In this document: positions 25,871-34,888 of the stretch, piece by piece
Numbering within the stretch: the stretch's first letter is position 1
Layout: each line of letters opens with the position of its first letter
Source of the DNA: Kordia sp.
GTDB lineage: Bacteria > Bacteroidota > Bacteroidia > Flavobacteriales > Flavobacteriaceae
Assembly (NCBI RefSeq): GCF_022447245.1
Contig: NZ_JAKVBC010000030.1
Location: 1 to 64,000 of the forward strand
Direction: 5' to 3'
DNA length: 64,000 bases
Translations under genes and position numbers: made by a program
The notes under the pieces: model-generated
Databases searched by the model: none
What the model was told of the DNA's origin: nothing
The model's input: the letters and a program-made list of their open reading frames with translations, nothing else

Positions 25871-26812
25871 CTAAAAAGAAGTCACCCTAATATTCAACCT
25901 CAATAAAAAGCCTTTTAATTTTTTCAGCAACACCAATACAAAACGAGGACTTTTCAATAACAACCTTTGTTTCAAAGTCAAGTTTTGATAATCAATATGT
26001 TGTAACATCGCATTTCGTTTCGGAATAGCATTTTCTAAACTGTACAAGGAAGCAAAAATATAGCGATACAAATCCAAATATTTCTTTAAAGATTTGTTCT
26101 CTTTTGCGAGTCCTTCATAGCTATCTAAATCGGGTAAAATTTTTGTCGCAATAGAAGTCTTGCTCATCTGATCAGGCACTTCAAAACGAACTTTTGCAAG
26201 CGCTTCATAATGATATGCAACGCGATATTGAGAACCGTATTTAATATAAAAATCAATATCTTCTGCAAAAGAAATTGTTGAGTTAAAAACTTCGGTTTCG
26301 GTGCAAATCTCTTTTTTGAAAGCCAAACTGCTTTGACAAAAAATTGGTTGAAACATACTTGCTTCAAAAAAATCCGCCATCAAAAAAGATGTGCCTTTCA
26401 ACGAACTTGCTATATTTTTTTGCGGCGTTAAATCTTCATGCGAAGTATAAGTTTCTACATAATCAGTTCCAAAAATAGCAGCTTTTGGACACGTGAGATA
26501 TAAATTTTGAATCGTTTCTAAAAAAGTAGGAAGCCAAATATCATCTGCATCTAACAACGCAATAACATCGCCATTAGCTTTTGAAATCCCATGGTTTCTA
26601 GTGGCAGACAATCCTAAATTTTTTGGATTTTCAATCAGTTGAATTCTGTCGTCAGAAAGTTGAGAAACCACAGCGACACTTTTATCTGTACTAGCATCGT
26701 TTACAATCAGCAATTCAAAGTCCGTAAACGTTTGTTGCAATACACTTTCTACAGTTTGTAGGATGTATTCTTCTTTATTGTATAATGGAATAATAACGGA
26801 AAAAAGTGGCAT
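25871..26812 (-). CDS. glycosyltransferase family 2
   Basis: This is a 313-residue GT-A enzyme: FSVIIPLYNKEEYILQTVES at the start, LLIVNDASTDKSVAVV, RNHGISKANGDVIALLDADD with the DxD motif (residues about 85-90), and a C-terminal helical part. It presumably transfers a sugar to the repeat unit. Its ATG overlaps the stop of the GT2 gene upstream on the same strand by one base. Confidence 0.9.
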   Translation of the reverse strand: MPLFSVIIPLYNKEEYILQTVESVLQQTFTDFELLIVNDASTDKSVAVVSQLSDDRIQLIENPKNLGLSATRNHGISKANGDVIALLDADDIWLPTFLETIQNLYLTCPKAAIFGTDYVETYTSHEDLTPQKNIASSLKGTSFLMADFFEASMFQPIFCQSSLAFKKEICTETEVFNSTISFAEDIDFYIKYGSQYRVAYHYEALAKVRFEVPDQMSKTSIATKILPDLDSYEGLAKENKSLKKYLDLYRYIFASLYSLENAIPKRNAMLQHIDYQNLTLKQRLLLKSPRFVLVLLKKLKGFLLRLNIRVTSF

Positions 26813-27708
26813 TATTGACGCTTATCTAAGTAACAAAGATACGTTAATCTGTATAAGTCAAAAACAAACATAGAAGGATTATTGGAAAGCAAATTTTTCT
26901 CAAATCGTTTCCCAAACCAACGATACATCAACGATAAAATATGATTGATGCCAAACTTTTTTACACGCCCAAATACTTTGGTAATCAAAATGTCATTGTG
27001 TTCAATCAATCCCTTCTTTAAAAATAAAATCAAGACTTCAACCGATTCCATTGATTTTCGAATAAACTCTTTACTAGTATCTAAGCCCAAATGATACACA
27101 GGATTGTGAATATGTGTCATATGAACTTCCGCATGTTTCAAATCGTTGGCAAACAAGGTGTCTTCATGACGTGCATTTGGAATATCTTCGTTGAATTTTA
27201 CTTTTTGAAACACATTTTTCTTAATCAAAAAACTCAGTGTCAAAAAACGCAAATACAAGGCTTCTTCTCTTTGTTGTACGTTCAAAGCTTCGCGTTCTTT
27301 TCCATAAATCCAGCGCAATACATTTTCTTGCTTTGGCTTTTCTTTTTGATATAAAATTCCACCGTAAATTACTTCTTTCTCATCAGAAATGGCTTCTATA
27401 TATTTAGAAATAAAGTTAGAAGCAACAGGAATCACATCGGCATCTAAAAATAATAACCAATCGTAGGTTGCTCTTTGCGCAAGTAAATTTCGAATTCGGC
27501 TACGCCCAATATTTTGAGGCAAAACCGTATAGGCAGCATTTGAAAATGTGTTGATGCGTTCATTTTTTTGAATCGTTTCCTGATTGTTTGAATGATCGTC
27601 TAAGCATAAAATTTCAAAAACACAAGTTGTCTTTGTAATCTGCTCGTGAATCTCTTCCACTAAAGAAGAAATATCATAATCATACGTTGGAATCAGTATT
27701 GACAACAT
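26812..27708 (-). CDS. glycosyltransferase family 2
   Basis: This is a GT-A enzyme of about 298 residues: LSILIPTYDYDISSLVEEI, EILCLDDHSNNQETIQKN, YDWLLFLDADVIPVASNFI with a DAD metal site, and a later NARHEDTLFANDL that provides the acceptor-side ED. Start: a TTG at 27720 is possible, but ATG at 27708 gives the conventional LSILIPTY start. It overlaps the methyltransferase gene by 29 bases. Confidence 0.88.
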   Translation of the reverse strand: MLSILIPTYDYDISSLVEEIHEQITKTTCVFEILCLDDHSNNQETIQKNERINTFSNAAYTVLPQNIGRSRIRNLLAQRATYDWLLFLDADVIPVASNFISKYIEAISDEKEVIYGGILYQKEKPKQENVLRWIYGKEREALNVQQREEALYLRFLTLSFLIKKNVFQKVKFNEDIPNARHEDTLFANDLKHAEVHMTHIHNPVYHLGLDTSKEFIRKSMESVEVLILFLKKGLIEHNDILITKVFGRVKKFGINHILSLMYRWFGKRFEKNLLSNNPSMFVFDLYRLTYLCYLDKRQ

Positions 27709-28444
27709 TTTTGGTAGCAATTAGTACAATTTCGGGTGATGAATATCCAAAATGGACATCGTCATTTTCAGGGCAGAAAGATAAGGTTTTTACCGTAAAA
27801 CCAACCTGTGTTAAGCGTGTTTTTAATCCTTCCGGAGAATATACACGAACATGATCTTCTTGTCCAAAATGTTTCAATCGGTCTTCAGGACTGGTAATAG
27901 CTAGATTTTCATAAATGTCTCCTTCTTTAAAAGGTGTTTGTATTAGTACATTTGCATTGGGTTTTGCAACTCTATACAATTCTTGCATCGCTTTCCTATC
28001 GTCAGGAATATGTTCTAATACATGAAAACAGATAATAGTATCAAAAGAAGCTTCTTTTTGATTAATATTAGTAATATCAAATCTATGATCGGCAATAAAT
28101 TCATCTTCATAATCGGAAGTGATATACTGCAAATCATCTCGTTTTTTTAGCTTTCGGTATATATTTCTTGAGGGAGAAAAATGTAACACACAACCTTTTA
28201 AGAGGTTTTCTGTGTTTAAAATATGCCATAAACGACGGTTTCTGCTCAAGCTTCCGCAAAAAGGACACAATAAGTCTTTATTATCGAGCTGAATAAACGC
28301 GCGTAATTTCTTCTGACAAACGCCACATTGATGGGAGTTTCCCAAATAAAAAATACCGTGAAAAAATCTGAAAAAAGGTTCGTTTTTGAAGATAAAACGT
28401 TTTGGAATTACCTTTTTAATAGTTTTTTTAAGTGAATTATACAT
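27680..28444 (-). CDS. class I SAM-dependent methyltransferase with N-terminal zinc-finger-like CxxC pairs
   Basis: This is a 254-residue protein. Residues about 39-70 have HQCGVCQKKLRAF and LLCPFCGSLSRNRRLW, two CxxC pairs that likely bind zinc. A Rossmann methyltransferase follows, with LHFSPSRNIYRKLKK, TSDYEDEFIADHRFDITNIN, a motif IV DTIICFHVLEHIPDDRKAM and a C-terminal GFTVKTLSFCP. The late HVLEHIPDD is typical of class I enzymes of the Methyltransf_11 type. It starts 8 bases inside the ftsE gene end and overlaps the GT2 gene, so it is translationally coupled to both. It probably methylates a sugar of the surface glycan. Confidence 0.82.
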   Translation of the reverse strand: MYNSLKKTIKKVIPKRFIFKNEPFFRFFHGIFYLGNSHQCGVCQKKLRAFIQLDNKDLLCPFCGSLSRNRRLWHILNTENLLKGCVLHFSPSRNIYRKLKKRDDLQYITSDYEDEFIADHRFDITNINQKEASFDTIICFHVLEHIPDDRKAMQELYRVAKPNANVLIQTPFKEGDIYENLAITSPEDRLKHFGQEDHVRVYSPEGLKTRLTQVGFTVKTLSFCPENDDVHFGYSSPEIVLIATKNVVNTDSNV

Positions 28445-29117
28445 TTTTCTGAACTACTTCAAACACTTTTCCTGCATCACATTTGAGCGTTTTAGAAGGA
28501 TATTTTAAAATTAATGCATAATCGTGAGTTGCCATCAAAATAGTACGTCCACTGTTATTAATTTCTTGAAGTACTTGCATGACTTCAACACTAGTCTGTG
28601 GATCTAAATTCCCAGTTGGTTCATCTGCAATAATCAATTCTGGATCATTTAGTAATGCACGTGCAATAGCAATACGTTGTTGTTCTCCACCAGAAAGTTC
28701 ATGAGGAAATTTAAAGTTCTTTGTTTTCATGCCAACTTTGTCCAATACCTCATCAATTTTAGCTTGCATTTTATCTTTGTCTTTCCAGCCAGTAGCTTTT
28801 AAAACAAACAATAAATTATCTGCAACGGTTCGATCTTGTAATAATAGAAAATCTTGGAAAACAATTCCTAGCTTTCTTCTCAAAAACGGAATGTCCTTTT
28901 CTTTTAACGTTCTCAAATCAAAATCAACAACAGTGCCTTCTCCGTCTGTCAAAGGTAAATCGCCATACAATGTTTTCATAAAACTACTCTTTCCAGAACC
29001 AGTTTTTCCAATCAAATACACAAAATCACCTTTATTAATGGCGAGATTGATATCGGAAAGAATTAGGTTTTCTTTTTGAAAAATAGAAACGTTTCTAAGA
29101 CTGAGAATTTGCTCCAT
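28437..29117 (-). CDS. ftsE: cell division ABC ATPase FtsE
   Basis: This is a 226-residue ATPase: LSLRNVSIFQKENLILSDIN, Walker A GKTGSGKSS (about residue 37), Q-loop LGIVFQDFLLLQDRTVADNL, signature HELSGGEQQRIAIARALL, Walker B ELIIADEPTGNLDPQTS and H-loop LMATHDYALI. The closely matched family is FtsE, which with FtsX drives peptidoglycan hydrolase activation at the septum. FtsX is not adjacent, as is common in Bacteroidota. It is the first gene of the minus-strand run ftsE - methyltransferase - GT2 - GT2, with 8- and 29-base overlaps. Confidence 0.9.
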   Translation of the reverse strand: MEQILSLRNVSIFQKENLILSDINLAINKGDFVYLIGKTGSGKSSFMKTLYGDLPLTDGEGTVVDFDLRTLKEKDIPFLRRKLGIVFQDFLLLQDRTVADNLLFVLKATGWKDKDKMQAKIDEVLDKVGMKTKNFKFPHELSGGEQQRIAIARALLNDPELIIADEPTGNLDPQTSVEVMQVLQEINNSGRTILMATHDYALILKYPSKTLKCDAGKVFEVVQKNV

Positions 29118-29248
29118 GAATTATATATGATTTAAAATCGATTACACAAAGTAAACAATTAAACCGCAATACCGAAAACTTATTGTAATAAATGGTGAAT
29201 TTTGAATAAAAGAAAAGCGAACTTTAAGTTCGCTCTTGAAAATTCCTC

Positions 29249-29398
29249 CTATTGATCAACATCTTTTGTTGGACAATGTCCGTATGATGGACAATGACAA
29301 ATGGAACGAGGTTTTGAATCTGTTCCACCTTTCAATTTTTGGATTGTGAAAATAGTTTCTTTGTTAAGATCAAGTGATTTGATTTCCTTTTTTTTCAT
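29249..29398 (-). CDS. orphan RiPP-like precursor peptide, short
   Basis: This is a 49-residue peptide. The leader MKKKEIKSLDLNKETIFTI continues to KLKGGT, matching the Bacteroidota lanthipeptide-type leader (L-x-L-N-K ... KGG). The core (about 25 residues) has Ser/Thr and three Cys (SICHCPSYGHC). No maturation gene is nearby. It lies just upstream of ftsE on the same strand-side gap, with 131 bases to the ftsE start. Of the three precursors in the window, this is the clearest. Confidence 0.7.
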   Translation of the reverse strand: MKKKEIKSLDLNKETIFTIQKLKGGTDSKPRSICHCPSYGHCPTKDVDQ

Positions 29399-29729
29399 GA
29401 TTGTAATGATTTAATTATTAATATGTTATAAGATATGAAGAACGTCATGAAAATAACCTGTAATGCGTTGAATCCTCGTTCTTTTTGTGAATTTGATAAT
29501 TTTAGTAGCTTAGAATTAAGGATTTTACAATTATAAACGGGTGGTTTTGATAAAAATAAGTGACTATTTAGAAGATATGGATCAATGAACTGTTAATAAA
29601 ATACTAAATACACGGTAGAAATTGCTTTTTACCTATGATTGATATAATTATACTAAAAAAGAGACGTTATTTCTAGTAAGAATAGAATTTCTTAACCTGT
29701 CAAAATTGGCGAAACAGATATATTTATAC
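29399..29729. other. intergenic stretch without gene
   Basis: Between the peptide gene at 29249-29398 (reading left) and the TPR gene start at 29795 lie 396 bases, very AT-rich. Apart from a -7 box at 29730-29737 I see no gene, hairpin or repeat in it. The left part presumably holds the promoter of the peptide gene. Confidence 0.5.
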
Positions 29730-29737
29730 TAAGTTTG
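29730..29737 (+). promoter_or_regulatory. putative -7 promoter box for the TPR protein gene
   Basis: TAAGTTTG fits TANNTTTG, 57 bases before the preferred ATG at 29795. Confidence 0.45.
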
Positions 29738-29794
29738 TACGGAATAGAAATTCAATACGTAAAGCGTTGCAAACCTCATAAAACCACAAGATTC

Positions 29795-32700
29795 ATGAGC
29801 AAAAAAAATCTTCAATTCATTCTATGCTTAGTGCTCGTATGTATTCAACTATCGCATGCACAAAAAACCAAAGTGTACACACATGATTTAAAGGAGTATA
29901 ACGAAGCATTACATTTGTATAATAGTAAACAATATCAGGCTTCACAAGCACTTTTTGATAAAGTAAAAGGTGCTACTTCCGATTATGAAACCGAAGCCAA
30001 TTGTGCGTATTATATAGCCAATTGTGCAGTAAGATTGAACCAACTTGGCGCGGATAATATGATGGAAGATTTTGTGAAAAGATATCCAACTAGCACAAAA
30101 AGAAATTCAGCTTATATTGATGTAGCGGATTATTATTTTGAGAACGGAAAGTATTCACGCGCCTTAAAATGGTATGACAAATCTGGAGACAAAGGATTGA
30201 CAAATTCGCAACGAGAAGATTATAACTTTAAAAAAGGATATGCGTACTTTACTTCTAAAAAATATGAGCAATCTAAACAGTTTTTTCAAAAGCTATTAGA
30301 TTCTCCAAAATACGGTTCGCAAGCAAAATACTATACAGGATATATTGCCTATCAAGAAGACAACTACAAAGAAGCAAGCGAATATTTTGATGGTGTTTCT
30401 CAAGATGAAGAATACAATGAAAAGCTTTCATACTTTAAAGCAGATATGAACTTTAAACTTGGAAACTTTAAAAAAGCAATTGACTTATCTAAGAAAGAAT
30501 TGCCAAACGCTGATCGCAAGGAAATTTCAGAGCTTAACAAAATTATAGGTGAAAGTCATTTCAACTTAAAACAATATGAAGAAGCAATCCCGTATTTAGA
30601 AAAATACAAAGGGAAAAAAGGAAAGTGGAACAACACCGATTTTTATCAGTTAGGATATGCATACTACAAACAAAAAGATTACAAAAAGGCCATCAAGCAG
30701 TTCAATAAAATTGTAGATGGAAGCAATTTTGTAGCGCAAAATGCATACTATCATTTAGGAGAATGTTATTTGAATACAGATAAAAAACAACAAGCATTGA
30801 ATGCATTTCGTAATGCTTCGCAAATGGACTTTGATTTAAAAATTCAAGAAGATGCAGGATTAAACTATGCACGGTTGAGTTATGAAATAGGAAATCCATA
30901 CGAAAGTGTTCCTTCTGTATTAACAGCGTATTTGAAAAAGTATCCTGAAACAGAACATCAAGCAGAATTAGAAGAACTATTGGTAAGTTCTTACATTACT
31001 TCAAAAGATTATGAAGCTGCATTGAATCTGTTAGAATCAAGTAAAAAATACAGTGACAAAACTACGTATCAAAAAGTAGCGTTCTATAGAGCTATTGAAT
31101 TGTTCAACGATAGTAAATATCAAGATGCATTAGAATTTTTTGAAAAGTCGCTCAAAGAAAACGAATCTCCAGAATACACTGCAAGAGCAACCTTTTGGAA
31201 AGCAGAAACAAACTATTTGTTAGACAATTATGATATTGCTTTAGAAGGCTTCAAATCATTCGCAAATTCAGGGATCTCAGATACTGAAGAAGCGCAAACA
31301 ATTGACTACAACTTAGCGTATACATATTTCAAACAAAAAGAATATGCAAGTGCTATAGCAAGTTTTAAGAAGTTTATTGCCAATAACGCAGACGACAAAG
31401 CACGTATAAATGACACTTACTTGCGTTTAGGCGACAGTCACTTTGTAACAAGCGATTATGCAAGTGCCATCAAAGAGTATGACAAAGCCATTGCAATGAA
31501 AGGTATTGACGAAGATTATGCATTCTTCCAAAAAGCAGTTAGCCAAGGTTTTGCAGGGAAAACAAACACGAAAATTAGCGAATTAAATACATTCATTGAT
31601 ACCTATAAAAAATCATCGCTACGTGATGATGCATTATATGAACTAGGTGATACATACATTAATATCGATGAAACGGCAAAAGGATTGAATACCTATGCTA
31701 AAATGATCGAGGAATATCCAAGAAGTTCTTATGTGCCAAAAACGATGTTGAAAGAAGGATTGATCAACTACAACACTGGGAAAAACCAAGTTGCGTTAAC
31801 CAAGTTTAGAGCTGTAGTATCTAAATTCCCAAATACAGAAGAATCTATTCAAGCTGTTGCAACAGCGAAGTTGATTTATATCGAATTAGGTAAAGTAGAA
31901 GAGTATGCAAATTGGGTGAAAAATCTTGATTTCGTAGATGTTTCGGATGCAGAGTTAGACAAAGCAACGTATGAATCTGCTGAAAAACAATTCATCCAAA
32001 ACAACACTGACAAAGCTATTGAAGGATTTGAAAAATATGTACAACAATTCCCTAACGGAATCAATGCAGTAAAAGCAAACTTCTATCTAGCACAATCTTA
32101 CTTTAGCAAAGGAGAAACGCAAAAAACAATTCCACATTACGAATATGTGTTGCAAAGTGAACGAAATGAGTATACAGAGCAAGCGTTGGCAAGACTAGCA
32201 CAAGTATTGTTGGAAACCGACAATTACACAAAAGCAATTCCGGTATTAAAACGTTTGGAAGAAAGTGCCGATTTTCCACAAAACGTTACGTTTGCACAAT
32301 CGAATTTAATGAAAGCAAACTACGAGCAAGACAATTATACGGAAGCAGTAACGTATGCAGAAAAAGTATTGGCAAACGATAAAATTGACGATCGTATCCG
32401 AAGTGATGCACATGTCATCATTGCACGTTCGGCAATTGCTACAAATGATGAGGATAAAGCGAAAGAAGCTTATGCAGAAGTGCAAAAAATTGCCAAAGGA
32501 AAATTGGCAGCAGAAGCATTGTATTATGAAGCGTATTTCAAGAATAAAGAAAACGATTATGAAGGTTCCAACAAGGCTATTCAAAACTTGGTTAAAAACT
32601 ATTCTAGTTACAAACAATTTGGTGCCAAAGGATTGATTTTGATGGCGAAAAACTCGTATGCCTTAGAAGATTCGTTCCAAGCAACATACATTTTAGAAAG

Positions 32701-32830
32701 TGTCATTAAAAACTTCAAAAAATTCCCAGAAGAAGTTGTAGAAGCAGAAGCGGAATTGGCGAAAATAAAAAAGGCAGAAGCCAAGCGAAATTCGTCAGTA
32801 ACACCAGTAGAAGAGGAAGGTGGGAACTAA
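29795..32830 (+). CDS. large periplasmic tetratricopeptide repeat protein
   Basis: This protein of about 1011 residues has a signal peptide (LQFILCLVLVCIQLSHAQ) followed by repeated 34-residue TPR units over its whole length. Examples are the helices with YYIANCAVRLNQLG, QAKYYTGYIAYQEDNYKEAS, NAYYHLGECYLNTDKKQQAL and YAFFQKAVSQGFAGKTNTKI. Start: the TTG at 29735 would add 20 unrelated residues before this signal peptide, so ATG 29795 is preferred. Such long TPR proteins in Bacteroidota scaffold outer-membrane or gliding complexes. The outer-membrane barrel gene at 32883 starts 52 bases downstream, so a two-gene operon with a physical partnership is likely. Confidence 0.85.
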   Translation: MSKKNLQFILCLVLVCIQLSHAQKTKVYTHDLKEYNEALHLYNSKQYQASQALFDKVKGATSDYETEANCAYYIANCAVRLNQLGADNMMEDFVKRYPTSTKRNSAYIDVADYYFENGKYSRALKWYDKSGDKGLTNSQREDYNFKKGYAYFTSKKYEQSKQFFQKLLDSPKYGSQAKYYTGYIAYQEDNYKEASEYFDGVSQDEEYNEKLSYFKADMNFKLGNFKKAIDLSKKELPNADRKEISELNKIIGESHFNLKQYEEAIPYLEKYKGKKGKWNNTDFYQLGYAYYKQKDYKKAIKQFNKIVDGSNFVAQNAYYHLGECYLNTDKKQQALNAFRNASQMDFDLKIQEDAGLNYARLSYEIGNPYESVPSVLTAYLKKYPETEHQAELEELLVSSYITSKDYEAALNLLESSKKYSDKTTYQKVAFYRAIELFNDSKYQDALEFFEKSLKENESPEYTARATFWKAETNYLLDNYDIALEGFKSFANSGISDTEEAQTIDYNLAYTYFKQKEYASAIASFKKFIANNADDKARINDTYLRLGDSHFVTSDYASAIKEYDKAIAMKGIDEDYAFFQKAVSQGFAGKTNTKISELNTFIDTYKKSSLRDDALYELGDTYINIDETAKGLNTYAKMIEEYPRSSYVPKTMLKEGLINYNTGKNQVALTKFRAVVSKFPNTEESIQAVATAKLIYIELGKVEEYANWVKNLDFVDVSDAELDKATYESAEKQFIQNNTDKAIEGFEKYVQQFPNGINAVKANFYLAQSYFSKGETQKTIPHYEYVLQSERNEYTEQALARLAQVLLETDNYTKAIPVLKRLEESADFPQNVTFAQSNLMKANYEQDNYTEAVTYAEKVLANDKIDDRIRSDAHVIIARSAIATNDEDKAKEAYAEVQKIAKGKLAAEALYYEAYFKNKENDYEGSNKAIQNLVKNYSSYKQFGAKGLILMAKNSYALEDSFQATYILESVIKNFKKFPEEVVEAEAELAKIKKAEAKRNSSVTPVEEEGGN

Positions 32831-32882
32831 TAAGCAATACGACATATTGAAATCAAACAAAAACTTACAAAGCAAGCACAAC

Positions 32883-34637
32883 ATGCGAATTCATATATTA
32901 AAATCAACTTGTATCATAGCGATATTTTTTATAGCAAATTTGGCGACCGCTCAGGATGATAAAGACAAGGACAAAGATAAAGAGAAAGAAAACATTGGTA
33001 CGGAAGTCGTAAACGTAGTAAAACCTTATACGCCTTCTGTTTCGGATGCGTTCAAAATAAAACAAACACCTTCGTTGAACGATAAAGAAACTGCGAAAAA
33101 GAAAGAGATTAAATATTCTATTTTTTCGTTTCCAGTAGCGTCAACATTTACACCAGCCAAAGGAAGAGCGGCAGGTTTAAAAAAGGCTAAAAAAGTAAAA
33201 CTATACAACTCCTATGTTTCTCTAGGCTTAGGAAACTACAATACAGCAGCACTTGATTTTTATACAAGTAGAGCTATTAGTAGAGACGAAACTTTTGATA
33301 TTGCTTTACGTCACCATTCATCGCAAGGAGGAATTGATGGCGTGGAGTTGGATGATAAGTTCTTTGACACAAAATTAGATTTGGCATACATCAATCGTAG
33401 TAGAGACTTATCGTGGAAAGCCAAAGCAGGATATCAACATCAAATCTACAATTGGTATGGTTTGCCTAATATTGCGATCACAGCAACGCAAATTGCGGGA
33501 ATTGATGAGCAACAAACCTATCACAACTTCTATTTAGGAGCAGATGTTGATATGGAAAATTCATTCTTTAATGGAGGAAAACTCATGTATAGAAGAATGT
33601 TTGATGCATCAAGTTCAGGAGAAAACAGATTGATTGTACAACCAGAATTTGAGGTAGAAATTGCAGGAGAATTGATCAATGCGTTAGTTGATATAGATTA
33701 TGTTGGTGGAACATTTGAAAACAATTTTGCAGGAACAGGAAGTTTAGATTACAGTATACTAAAAGCTGGAATTTCGCCAAGTTTAGTCATCTTACGTGAT
33801 GATTTAACAGTAAACTTAGGTGCAGGAATCTATGTTGGATTAGATACTGAAAATAGTAATAGTGATTTTTATATCTATCCCAGAGTAACAGCGCAATATC
33901 GCTTAAGCGGTGATAATGTAATCGCTTACGCGGGATTAGAAGGTGACTTAAAACAAAATTCGTATTACGACTTTGTACAAACGAACTTTTTTATGTCGCC
34001 AACGCAAGCAATCGCTCCAACCGATCAACAATACAATGGATACTTAGGAATCAAAGGAAAGCTGACATCTAGCGTAAGCTATAACGCAAGAGCCTCGTAT
34101 GTTTCTGAAAATAACAAAGCATTATTCAAAGTAAATACTTTCAATCCATCGCCAAATAATGGATTTAGCTACGGGAATTCATTCTCAGCGGTATATGATG
34201 ATGTAACAACACTTTCTATTTTTGGAGAAGTGAATGTAGATATAACAAGCAATTTCAAATTTGGAGCCAAAGCAGAATACTTCAATTATAGTACAGATCG
34301 TCAGCAAGAAGCATGGAACTTGCCAGAATTGGAAGCTTCAATTTTTGCGGATTATCAAATTACAGAAAACTGGTTTGCAGGTGCTAATATCTTCTTCATA
34401 GGAGAACGTAAAGATGAAGTTACCTTTGCGCCAGGAACCGCTATTGCGCCAATGCAACTTATGACTCTAGATAGTTTTATCGATGTAAATGCACACTTAG
34501 GATATCGTTTCAACGATCGTTTATCAGCCTTTGTGAAAGCCAACAATATTGCAAATCAAGATTACCAACGTTGGGTGAATTTCCCTGTACAGCAATTCCA
34601 AATTATGGCAGGAGCAACGTATAAGTTTGATTTCTAG
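32883..34637 (+). CDS. outer-membrane beta-barrel protein, TonB-receptor-like without plug
   Basis: This protein of about 584 residues has a signal peptide (ILKSTCIIAIFFIANLATAQ) followed by a run of alternating Asp/Lys/Glu (DKDKDKDKEKEN). The conserved tract VVKPYTPSVSDAFKIKQTPS follows, then about 450 residues of amphipathic beta strands that end in IMAGATYKFDF with a terminal Phe, the BAM recognition type. A plug domain and TonB box are not visible, so it is not a typical TonB-dependent receptor. Start: ATG 32883 rather than GTG/ATG upstream at 32820, which would precede the signal peptide. It is co-transcribed with the TPR gene and probably works with it. Confidence 0.8.
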   Translation: MRIHILKSTCIIAIFFIANLATAQDDKDKDKDKEKENIGTEVVNVVKPYTPSVSDAFKIKQTPSLNDKETAKKKEIKYSIFSFPVASTFTPAKGRAAGLKKAKKVKLYNSYVSLGLGNYNTAALDFYTSRAISRDETFDIALRHHSSQGGIDGVELDDKFFDTKLDLAYINRSRDLSWKAKAGYQHQIYNWYGLPNIAITATQIAGIDEQQTYHNFYLGADVDMENSFFNGGKLMYRRMFDASSSGENRLIVQPEFEVEIAGELINALVDIDYVGGTFENNFAGTGSLDYSILKAGISPSLVILRDDLTVNLGAGIYVGLDTENSNSDFYIYPRVTAQYRLSGDNVIAYAGLEGDLKQNSYYDFVQTNFFMSPTQAIAPTDQQYNGYLGIKGKLTSSVSYNARASYVSENNKALFKVNTFNPSPNNGFSYGNSFSAVYDDVTTLSIFGEVNVDITSNFKFGAKAEYFNYSTDRQQEAWNLPELEASIFADYQITENWFAGANIFFIGERKDEVTFAPGTAIAPMQLMTLDSFIDVNAHLGYRFNDRLSAFVKANNIANQDYQRWVNFPVQQFQIMAGATYKFDF

Positions 34638-34661
34638 GTAAAAAATAATATTAAAAAAAGC

Positions 34662-34692
34662 AAAAGCGTTCAATGTATATTGGACGCTTTTT
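34662..34692 (+). terminator. Rho-independent terminator after the barrel protein gene
   Basis: The stem AGCGTTCAAT/ATTGGACGCT (34665-34674 with 34679-34688, one T-G wobble) closes a GTAT loop and runs into a T tract. Confidence 0.85.
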
Positions 34693-34783
34693 TTGTGAAT
34701 TTTAGTTAGATGAATTTCGGATGCTAAAAACCAGTTTAAAAATTGTATTTTAGTTCCTCAAAATGTAAAATGGAACGTTTGAC

Positions 34784-34830
34784 CTTACTTCGATCGGTTC
34801 GCCAAAGTGAATTGTATATAGAAGTACTTC
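34784..34830 (+). repeat. possible diverged copy of dispersed repeat family B
   Basis: A stretch beginning CTTACTTCGATCGG with a later ATTGTATATAGAAGTACTTC resembles the family B copy at 20423-20470 only in outline (ACTTCGA, then GTATxxA, then AGTACT). The similarity is weak and may be chance. Confidence 0.25.
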
Positions 34831-34888
34831 AAAAGAATACTTTTTGTAACCATTTTTGTTTAGATTAAACTTGTAAAATTAACCTGCA

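Noticed and set aside
29735-29797. TTG start of the TPR gene
   Set aside because: It adds 20 residues before a perfect signal peptide and lies inside the -7 box; ATG 29795 is better.
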